Of a stretch of DNA of 46,709 nt, positions 41,165 to 46,709 are shown in pieces (the stretch's first letter is position 1; every line of letters begins with the position of its first letter). The DNA is taken from NCBI GenBank assembly GCA_001657325.1, contig LWRO01000032.1:1-46709 (forward strand), given 5' to 3'. The notes under the pieces are model-generated. The model had not been told where the DNA came from and ran no database searches. It saw only the letters and a list, made by a program, of their open reading frames with translations. Origin of the DNA: Geitlerinema sp. BBD 1991-9 (lineage in GTDB: Bacteria > Cyanobacteriota > Cyanobacteriia > Cyanobacteriales > Geitlerinemataceae). The position numbers and the translations under genes were made by a program.

Positions 41165-41611
41165 ATGAGTCTCGTGCGTCAAATCGAAATCCGAGCGTTA
41201 GACTCGTTCAAAGGCGGGATGGCAGAGTTCTACACCCCCCAATCGAGTCACGAAACGATGCTGGTGCAAGTCGCACCGCATACAGTAGACGATCTGTTCG
41301 TTCACCACTTCCAAACCGATCAGTTATTGGTCGTGCGCGGGAGTATGGTGTTGGTCGTTTTACAAAATCGCAAATATACTTACATTCCTTTAACTCAGCA
41401 CAAACCTGTAGCGGTGAAAATTCCACCCGGTATTCCCCACGGTGCAATTAACCTCAGTAACAAGCCTTGTGTTCTCGTGAACGCCGTGTTGCGTCATGGC
41501 GATCCCCACGATCGAGATTACTGTCCGCTCAAACAGCCGTTTCCGTTCGATCTCAAAGCCGCGCAACAGGCTTTAGAACGACTCGAACGATCGATTCCCG
41601 TGCAGGTTTGA
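41165..41611 (+). CDS. cupin-fold protein
   Basis: 148 residues from the ATG at 41165. Beta-barrel pattern with VDDLFVHHFQTDQLLVVRGS and KIPPGIPHGAINLSNKP, corresponding to the two cupin motifs. Potential metal ligands are His in HHFQTDQ and His in PHGAIN; the usual Glu is a Gln or Asp (TDQLLVV), so metal binding is uncertain. A RHGDPHDRDYCP tail resembles sugar-epimerase-like cupins. The function is unknown; dTDP-sugar epimerase-like or stress-responsive cupin roles are possible. ATG follows AGGAGCAACGCCCCC, a good ribosome-binding site. Confidence 0.75.
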   Translation: MSLVRQIEIRALDSFKGGMAEFYTPQSSHETMLVQVAPHTVDDLFVHHFQTDQLLVVRGSMVLVVLQNRKYTYIPLTQHKPVAVKIPPGIPHGAINLSNKPCVLVNAVLRHGDPHDRDYCPLKQPFPFDLKAAQQALERLERSIPVQV

Positions 41612-41675
41612 GCAGCGGTTGTCGATATTTCTCCGAGTTCCTCTCGATGTTGCTTGAGGGGAACTCGATCGACTT

Positions 41676-42239
41676 CTACGCCTTTAACCAATCAAATATT
41701 TCACCCGCCGTCAGCCGAACTTCCCCAGCGAACTCCGGTACGGGTAAGACAACCTCTGCACCTTCAAACACTTGCACTGATGGGTCTTCACGATAGATAA
41801 AGATACAGGATTCTTCTGGATCTAACAGCCAACCCATTTCAGTTCCATTGTCTCAACAATGGAGAACGTTCCGAATGACTTTGGTTTGGCTTTGGTTTGG
41901 AGACAGGATTTCGATCGTCCAATCGGGTGCGAGATTAAAGGCGTTGGCCACATCTCCATTACGATCTCTGGGGATACGAGATGCACGAAAAACAGCAATA
42001 TCGGGAACGATCGAGCGTCCCCCAAAGGTACAGCGTAATTCTGGAAACACTTGAGCCGTTGGCTCCGACCTAAAGTTTGCCGTTAGGACAAAACTCAGCT
42101 CTCGTTGAAGGAGACTGTGCTTACCTTGGGGAATCGGTTTTTGAATCATTTCTCTGTCGATGTATTCACTGGCGGGTTTGGTCTCTGGTAATTTCAGAAA
42201 CGCTTCCAGTGTCAGGGGCTTGGGTGGGACTTGTACCAT
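41676..42239 (-). pseudogene. Uma2-family (DUF820) endonuclease gene interrupted by an in-frame TGA
   Basis: The first 128 codons encode a normal Uma2 N-terminus: LTLEAFLKLPETKPASEYID, the FRSEPTAQVFPELRC segment, catalytic Asp in IVPDIAVF and Glu in WTIEILSPNQSQTKVI. The frame then meets TGA at 41853-41855. Beyond it, in the same frame, DNGTEMGWLLDPEESCIFIY and REDPSVQVFEGAEVVLPV continue to a TAG at 41676, giving the usual total of about 187 residues. A single base change (for example TTA or TGG to TGA) explains it. It may encode a truncated, probably inactive protein, or be a pseudogene. Uma2 proteins are PD-(D/E)XK-fold and very abundant in cyanobacteria. Confidence 0.85.
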
Positions 42240-42506
42240 CAGACAACCCTTCGATCGAACTTCATATCTAACTTCATATCTATTTTACTCACATTTAACA
42301 GTTCGATTCCCTTTTTCTATTACCGATCGTCTTCATCGGAATTCAAAAGTCTTTTTCTATCAAGTAAAATGCAACAAGTCAGACATCAAAAAAGCAAAAA
42401 TAAAGTCCGAGTATTTTTGCTGTATTCTCGACAGTTATCGATCGCAGAATTCTGATTTTTTGACTCTAAAGATCTTAAAATTATTCCTAGGGTGAAAGTG
42501 ATATCA

Positions 42507-43001
42507 ATGCGAAAACCGATCGTGGGCGTGATGGGGCCGGGAGAAGGAGCGATCGAAGCCGATCGAAGCCGAGCCAAACAACTCGGTCGATCGATCGCCG
42601 AGCGAGGTTGGATCGTCTTGACCGGTGGGCGGAATACTGGCGTAATGGATGCCGCGAGTCGAGGGGCCAAAGAAGCCGGTGGATTGACGATCGGCGTGCT
42701 TCCCTCCGCCGACGATCGAAACCTTTCAGAAGCTGTCGATATCGCCATCTTCACCGATTTGGGAAACGCCCGCAATAACGTTAACATTCTCTCTAGCGAT
42801 GTCGTCGTTGCCTGCGGAATGGGACTCGGGACAGCCTCAGAAGTGGCTCTCGCACTCAAAACTGGAAAACCGGTGGTTTTATTGGGCGTAAACTCAGCAA
42901 CAGTGGCCTTTTTTCAGCAGTTTGCGTCTCGTTTCGTGGTTGTGGAAACAGCGAACGAAGCCATCGACGCGATCGAATCTTTTCTCCATCCTTCCGTTTA
43001 A
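42507..43001 (+). CDS. TIGR00725/LOG-like Rossmann-fold nucleotide-binding protein
   Basis: 164 residues from the ATG at 42507 (a GTG five codons upstream is possible). Rossmann-like pattern VGVMGPGEGA, LGRSIAERGWIVLTGGRNTG, VMDAASRGAKEAGGLTIGVL and, in place of the LOG 'PGGxGTxxE' motif, GMGLGTASEVALAL. It resembles the TIGR00725 family, whose members are annotated as putative lysine decarboxylase or cytokinin riboside phosphohydrolase relatives without proof. Its substrate is probably a nucleotide. The next gene follows after 16 bases in the same direction, suggesting an operon. Confidence 0.8.
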   Translation: MRKPIVGVMGPGEGAIEADRSRAKQLGRSIAERGWIVLTGGRNTGVMDAASRGAKEAGGLTIGVLPSADDRNLSEAVDIAIFTDLGNARNNVNILSSDVVVACGMGLGTASEVALALKTGKPVVLLGVNSATVAFFQQFASRFVVVETANEAIDAIESFLHPSV

Positions 43002-43017
43002 AACCCCCCAGTTTTCT

Positions 43018-43848
43018 ATGAACGACTCACGACACTACTCGCTGCTCGAACGATTTCGCGGCACATTACTCGGAGCAGAACTCGGCTATCGCCTGAGCCG
43101 TTCCCCGGAAGACGCCCCCATTTGGATGGGAACGTCAGAACGCGAGATCGCCGAACAATTCGCACGAATTAAAACCTTTAAATTCGACCTCGATGCGGTG
43201 TCTCTCGCGCCGCTATTCGTTTCCCTGTTAGCCGCTATACAATTTCACGACGACCTCGATCGATTGCACGAAATCCTGTCGGCGGTGAAACCTCCAGAAT
43301 CGATCGTTATCGCCTTAACCGTCGCCTCAGCTCTTCGCGATCGACTCGATCTCAACAGCCTAGCGGAAGATTTCACCCAACAGCATCTCGACCCCAACCC
43401 TTGGCTCGAACCCGTTCGACATCTGCTCGATCGAGGAAGCGATGTCGAAACGGCTTGGCGAACCCTCTCATCTCACCCCTCTAGCTTTCCCTTCGCACTG
43501 TACTGCATTCTAAGTTCGGGGGGCGATTGGTGTGGGTCGGTAACGCGCGTTTGTCGTTGGGAGATTCAGAGTGCTACGCATCGCTTACGCGAACGAGCTT
43601 CCGTCGGTATTGCAACCGGGGCAATTTGTGGTGCGTATCGCACGCGATCGAACGTTCCCGTGACCAACTGGAGCCAACTCGACAACCTCACCGAACTCGA
43701 CGAGGTGGCGTGGAAATTGTGGCAGGGATGGTCGGGACGATTGGAATTCGACGATTGGGACGGGATCGATCGATCGGCCGTCGGACTGGCGGGAACGCTG
43801 CGGCCGAGATCGATCGAGGAGAATCGGAAATGGGGAATAGAGCGATGA
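43018..43848 (+). CDS. degenerate ADP-ribosylglycohydrolase-like protein
   Basis: 276 residues from the ATG at 43018; an upstream extension in frame overlaps the preceding gene. The opening LLERFRGTLLGAELGYRLS and the C-terminal SVGIATGAICGAYRTRSNVP (then VTNWSQL) resemble the first and last segments of ADP-ribosylglycohydrolases ('RFRGxLLGxAxGDALG' and 'TGAIAGAxxG...W'). The Mg-binding Asp clusters of that family (GD, DDT, DxD) are not visible: GAELGYRL lacks the Asp and no DDT follows. It is likely a non-catalytic or strongly diverged member. It lies 16 bases downstream of the LOG-like gene and converges with the HD-GYP gene. Confidence 0.6.
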   Translation: MNDSRHYSLLERFRGTLLGAELGYRLSRSPEDAPIWMGTSEREIAEQFARIKTFKFDLDAVSLAPLFVSLLAAIQFHDDLDRLHEILSAVKPPESIVIALTVASALRDRLDLNSLAEDFTQQHLDPNPWLEPVRHLLDRGSDVETAWRTLSSHPSSFPFALYCILSSGGDWCGSVTRVCRWEIQSATHRLRERASVGIATGAICGAYRTRSNVPVTNWSQLDNLTELDEVAWKLWQGWSGRLEFDDWDGIDRSAVGLAGTLRPRSIEENRKWGIER

Positions 43849-43905
43849 GGCAACGATCGATCGAGCAGAGGGGAAAAATCGTAACTTGCGGAAATGGTAA
43901 ATCCT

Positions 43906-45552
43906 CTAGGCTGTTCGCAACGTCACCGAACTATCTAGGGTATGTCCGAGAACGTCGTACAGTTGGCGCTGCTCGAAAACAGCTAGGATATCGGCGTTAA
44001 TCTTATACCGTTCGGCTTCCTGACGCAGAATGTGCAAAGCCGTCTTGACCCCTAAACCGTGCTTGTAAGGACGATCTCCCGCCGTCAGTGCGTCGTAGAT
44101 ATCCGCAACCGTCAAAATCTGGGTTTGTATGGGGATTTCCTCCGCTGTCAAACCGCGAGGATAGCCGCTTCCGTCGAGCTTTTCGTGATGGCCGTAAGCG
44201 ATTTCCGGAATCCGCGATAGTGTTTTCGTCCAGGGAAGCTGTCGGAGAAATTCATAAGAATGGGTCACGTGCGCTTCCATCGCCGCTCGCTCTTCCGGGG
44301 TCAAGTTTCCTCTCAGAATACTCAACTGAGCGAGTTCGTCATCCGTCACGAGCGGCTTAACACGACCGTCGATATCCAGGTAAGTATAACTCGCCAGATC
44401 GTTCAATTTGTCTAACGATTCCTCGGACAGCACTCGCGGTTCGTTCGCCGTTAATAAAATTTGCCAGTATTCGTCCAATTGTTCGATCGAATCGGCGAGT
44501 TTTCGATCGAGTTCTGCTAATTTTTGACAGTGGGGACAATCTGAATCGGGATGTTCGGCCAAGTGTTGCGGGTGTTCCACCAAATACCGATATTTCGCCT
44601 GAGCGCAGTTTAGGTGGAGGGTTTGTCGAACCAAGTTAAACCGAGTGCGAACCGTATCGAGGCGATCGGGATACAGTTTCTTTTCTTTAACCAAAATTGC
44701 TTCCGGCACTCCAATTTTGCCAAAATCGTGGAGTAACGCGGCATAGCGAATTTCCTGTAACTGTCGGTCGTCGAAGCGGATCGATCGTAAAATGCCGGAC
44801 TCGATCGAACTGACTTCCTCGGAAATCCGAACGCTCAACTGCGCCACCCGTTCCGAATGACCCGACGTACAAGGATCGCGCATTTCAATCGCCTGAACGG
44901 ACGTTCGCACGAACGTTTCAAACAGGTTTTCAATATCTTCTTGAAGGTTGTTGCGCTCGATCGAGATTCCCGCTTGACTCGCCAACGATCGAACGATCCG
45001 TTCTTCCCAAGCTGAATAGGGTTGCGTCGCCTCCATCACGTTCTCGGGATGCAACTGAAGATCGGATTGTCGCTTGCGATTGAGCAATTGCAAAACCCCA
45101 ATCGCCTCTCCATTGCGATTTTGCATCGGGATCACCAACACCGAGCGCGTTCGGTAGCCGATATCTCGATCGAAATTGCGATTGAGTTCGTAGGGCGCGC
45201 CCTCCGGAGGATAGTAAGCATCCGGGAGGTTGAGGCTTTCCCCCGTCAGGGCCACATATCCCGCTAAACTCGTCGGCGTGAGGGGAATGGCAAACTCCCG
45301 AAACGACACGTTCGGCCGCGAATCGTTTTGGGCAGTTTTGAACAATAGCTTGGGATACTCGTCCCTTCGATCGACCAAATAAACGCTTCCCGCGTCACTA
45401 CACGTAATCTCGCGACTTTTCGAGAGAATCAGGTCGAGCAGTTCTGAAAGATTGTAACTTCCAGACAGCGCCGTCCCAATCTCGAGCAACTGCTCGATCA
45501 GTTGCAAGCGATCGACGTCGTTCTCAAAATATTCGGGATCGAAGGTTGCCAT
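43906..45552 (-). CDS. GAF-HD-GYP domain protein (putative cyclic-di-GMP phosphodiesterase)
   Basis: 548 residues. A GAF domain (about 15-200) has LLDLILSKSREITCSDAGSV and RSVLVIPMQNRNGEAIGVLQ. A C-terminal HD-GYP domain follows: SGHSERVAQLSVRISEEV, ALLHDFGKIGVPEAI (His275, Asp276) and GHHEKLDGSGYPRGL (GYP at 463-465), then TVADIYDALTAGDRPYK. HD-GYP proteins hydrolyse cyclic-di-GMP. Between the two HD motifs is an unusual insertion of about 110 residues (310-425) including Cys316, His327, His330, His334, Cys339, His341 and Cys342, which could bind metal. The GAF domain probably senses a small ligand. No regulator is adjacent. Confidence 0.9.
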   Translation of the reverse strand: MATFDPEYFENDVDRLQLIEQLLEIGTALSGSYNLSELLDLILSKSREITCSDAGSVYLVDRRDEYPKLLFKTAQNDSRPNVSFREFAIPLTPTSLAGYVALTGESLNLPDAYYPPEGAPYELNRNFDRDIGYRTRSVLVIPMQNRNGEAIGVLQLLNRKRQSDLQLHPENVMEATQPYSAWEERIVRSLASQAGISIERNNLQEDIENLFETFVRTSVQAIEMRDPCTSGHSERVAQLSVRISEEVSSIESGILRSIRFDDRQLQEIRYAALLHDFGKIGVPEAILVKEKKLYPDRLDTVRTRFNLVRQTLHLNCAQAKYRYLVEHPQHLAEHPDSDCPHCQKLAELDRKLADSIEQLDEYWQILLTANEPRVLSEESLDKLNDLASYTYLDIDGRVKPLVTDDELAQLSILRGNLTPEERAAMEAHVTHSYEFLRQLPWTKTLSRIPEIAYGHHEKLDGSGYPRGLTAEEIPIQTQILTVADIYDALTAGDRPYKHGLGVKTALHILRQEAERYKINADILAVFEQRQLYDVLGHTLDSSVTLRTA

Positions 45553-45644
45553 ATCGATATCGGATCGCCGATCCGAAAGAGTTACGAGCGAAGTAGGAAG
45601 ACGTTAAGCACAGCGTGGCACCCCTTACATGACCGCTGTTGCTG

Positions 45645-45920
45645 CTATAACGCCGAGATGATTCTTGCCAGATCGAAATCTTTCGCCGTCAAGCCTCCCT
45701 CGTCGTGAGTCGTCAGACTGACTGTCACTTTATTATATGAAACGGACAGGTCGGGATGATGGCCGGCACTCTCCGCTGGTTCGACTAAGCGGTTAACAAA
45801 ATCGATCGCCTGGACGAAGTTGGCAAACTCGAACGTGCGCTGGAGTTCCTTGCCGCGAACTTCCCAACTGACCAGCTCGCCGAGTTTCGTTTGAATTTCG
45901 CTGTCGCTTAACAAGGTCAT
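45645..45920 (-). CDS. phhB: pterin-4a-carbinolamine dehydratase
   Basis: 91 residues, full length. The family signature is intact: ELQRTFEFANFVQAIDFVNR, ESAGHHPDLSVSYNKVTVSL and the terminal TTHDEGGLTAKDFDLA. The His-His-Pro-Asp in AGHHPD holds the catalytic histidines. It dehydrates 4a-hydroxytetrahydropterin; in bacteria without phenylalanine hydroxylase it is thought to recycle or synthesise pterin or molybdopterin cofactors. ATG start. An AT-rich stretch at 45950-45990 upstream likely includes its promoter. Confidence 0.95.
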   Translation of the reverse strand: MTLLSDSEIQTKLGELVSWEVRGKELQRTFEFANFVQAIDFVNRLVEPAESAGHHPDLSVSYNKVTVSLTTHDEGGLTAKDFDLARIISAL

Positions 45921-46149
45921 GCGATGTCCTCGCGAACGTTTACTCTCACCGTTACATTTATGTTAATTTCATTTGAATTAATTTTATGAGAAATGTCGGG
46001 TCTCAGCAGACATTCGACCTGCACCACAACGGTAAAACGTTAAACAACTTCATCGACCCAGACACCGGATGACAGCTCGATCTCCAGTCTCGATCGTAGA
46101 CCCTTCGATCGATCGAGGTGCGACCTCATCCTATCGCGCACCCGGCGCA

Positions 46150-46420
46150 AAAAACTATCCGCTCTTACTCGGGAGTACCCTAACGGCACAAATGAGTAAG
46201 AGCGGTCTAGCGGATCTTCAGATTGGAACCTGACTGTCGGGAGGAACTCCAAGTTAGCTCGTCCTCCGTAGCGAATCTCATCTGCGCGGGAGCGCAAGCA
46301 ATCGCTTAGAGAACAGCCCCGACACACAGCCGGTATAGTCCAACCTGGAGACCCTTGCGGCAACTACAGCTATCCTGCACGGGCACCACCTCCAGATTTT
46401 TCAAAACATCACGAGAACAC
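46150..46420 (-). ncRNA. candidate structured RNA downstream of psbD, family unidentified
   Basis: Read on the minus strand, paired elements in order are CTGGAG/CTCCAG (46390-46395 with 46345-46350); TGCGC-TCCC-GCGCA (46283-46296); GGAGGA/TCCTCC (46262-46267 with 46240-46245); and a perfect 12-base-pair stem CCGCTCTTACTC/GAGTAAGAGCGG (46194-46205 with 46159-46170) followed by ATAGTTTTTT, an intrinsic-terminator shape at the 3' end. Conserved cores of RNase P RNA, tmRNA and SRP RNA are absent on both strands. The 5' limit is a guess. HEARO/omega-type RNA, common in cyanobacteria, is one possibility; an orphan RNA family is another. Confidence 0.45.
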
Positions 46421-46555
46421 ACAGTCCTCACTGCCGATTAAGATAACACAAAAGCACAGGGATAAACGGGGGAGGAGATAATTGGGCGATCGGGTCAAAA
46501 GATGGGCAAAACGAACAACTGTTCCCACTGCTGACGGGTCACTGCTCGCTGCACA

Positions 46556-46590
46556 CAGAAAAAACCCCTACCATCGGCAGGGGTTTCGAG
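46556..46590 (-). terminator. rho-independent terminator of psbD
   Basis: On the minus strand AAACCCCT-GCCGATGGT-AGGGGTTT forms a perfect 8-base-pair stem with a 9-base loop (46562-46586), followed by further T (TTTTC). It begins 33 bases after the psbD stop codon, so the psbD transcript ends here and no downstream psbC is included. Confidence 0.9.
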
Positions 46591-46618
46591 TTGAAATTCT
46601 GTTCGGACCGCTCGGGTC

Positions 46619-46709
46619 TTACAGAGCGTTACCGCGAGGAAGAACCTCTTCGGGGAACTCGAAGTTTTCGTGAGGCTGGTCAGTCGGAGCCATCCAAGCC
46701 CGCAGACCT
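46619..46709 (-). CDS. psbD: photosystem II D2 protein, C-terminus (psbD, truncated by window edge)
   Basis: Only the last ~29 codons are in the window, reading GLRAWMAPTDQPHENFEFPE followed by EVLPRGNAL and TAA. This is the invariant C-terminus of D2. In the psbDC operon of cyanobacteria psbC starts inside the end of psbD; here the alternative frame has GCG where that start codon would be, and it runs into the terminator. The gene is therefore a solitary copy, like psbD2, which in several cyanobacteria is induced by high light. The main psbDC copy must be elsewhere. Confidence 0.95.
   Translation of the reverse strand, partial: GLRAWMAPTDQPHENFEFPEEVLPRGNAL

Larger units (their letters stand above)
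45921..46618. other. 698-base intergenic region between phhB and psbD
   Basis: It contains no convincing protein gene; the minus-strand 107-codon frame (46040-46363) has poor composition. It holds the phhB upstream region (45921-46020), a structured candidate RNA (46150-46420) and the psbD terminator (46556-46590). The stretch 46030-46140 is GC-rich, with further small inverted repeats. Confidence 0.5.

Noticed and set aside
42386-42859. 157-codon minus-strand frame
   Set aside because: Antisense to the LOG-like gene, which has a clear Rossmann pattern.
43527-44000. 157-codon plus-strand frame
   Set aside because: Out-of-frame overlap with the ADP-ribosylglycohydrolase-like gene and antisense to the HD-GYP end; Arg-rich random composition.
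46040-46363. 107-codon minus-strand frame in the candidate RNA region
   Set aside because: Arg/Ser-rich composition, no domain, and the DNA is dominated by inverted repeats, so an RNA reading is preferred.
46030-46420. RNase P RNA, tmRNA or SRP RNA
   Set aside because: The conserved GGAAAGTCC, GGTTTCGAC and GTCAGGTCCGGAAGGAAGC cores are missing on both strands.
1-46709. CRISPR arrays, intact insertion sequences, prophage genes
   Set aside because: No regularly spaced repeats, transposase or phage structural genes were seen.

Overview
The window is cyanobacterial chromosome. Photosystem I subunit PsaE, the 3' end of photosystem II psbD, a cytochrome b6f Rieske protein, NdhO, orange carotenoid protein (OCP) with fluorescence recovery protein (FRP), an apocarotenoid oxygenase and many cyanobacteria-restricted DUF proteins all point the same way. 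By eye the base composition is moderate, and the palindrome TCGATCGA / CGATCGAT is strikingly frequent, in the manner of HIP-type iterated sites. I see no nitrogen-fixation or heterocyst cluster that would fix the morphology, although a CcbP-like calcium-binding protein is present. A non-marine, possibly filamentous cyanobacterium is my inference.

Layout. 1-3 kb: truncated transglutaminase-like gene, tail-overlapping a squalene/phytoene synthase-family gene, then a membrane pseudo-caspase whose catalytic His/Cys pair is Tyr/Asn. 3-6.4 kb: CHAD protein, HAD phosphatase, and a divergent pair of CcbP-like and LRAT-fold proteins. 6.4-10.2 kb: secreted NTF2-like protein, a two-partner-secretion TpsB with no TpsA, and a decayed RTX fragment. 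10.2-15.4 kb: DUF697 GTPase, DUF4346, plsY, a lone receiver domain and a PlsC-like acyltransferase. 15.5-21 kb: a plus-strand run of Ser/Thr kinase, rplI, psaE (with a structured leader), mutM, ndhO and mdh. 21-24.8 kb: ppk1 with a small upstream gene, a Mo-nitrogenase C-terminal-domain protein, a MITE-like hairpin and Fe-type sodB. 25-32 kb: DUF3593, ROK glucokinase, SDR, a PetC2-like Rieske, divergent thyX, queE, DUF302, DUF4359 and an Ap4A phosphorylase. 32-36.4 kb: carotenoid oxygenase, DUF3386, fused panC-cmk. 36.8-39.2 kb: the photoprotection cluster, read on the minus strand as HD-protein, ocp, frp. 39.4-45.9 kb: Tat-exported beta-propeller, cupin, a Uma2 gene broken by one stop codon, a LOG-like protein, a degenerate ADP-ribosylglycohydrolase-like protein, a GAF-HD-GYP protein and phhB. 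45.9-46.7 kb: a highly structured intergenic region (candidate RNA) downstream of a solitary, psbD2-like psbD.

Functional threads. Photoprotection and carotenoids: OCP, FRP, apocarotenoid oxygenase, a PSY/SQS-like synthase. Electron transport: psaE, psbD, petC, ndhO. Phosphate and stress: ppk1 plus CHAD (polyphosphate), sodB, Ap4A phosphorylase. Phospholipid synthesis: plsY plus a PlsC-like enzyme. The most interesting unexplained items are the structured region at about 46.15-46.42 kb, the psaE leader with two competing folds and a terminator-like outer stem, and the HD-ocp-frp arrangement in which the HD protein has lost its expected motif histidine. No tRNA, rRNA, CRISPR array or intact insertion sequence was seen. 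All assignments come from reading the sequence and remembered family features; no database search was run.
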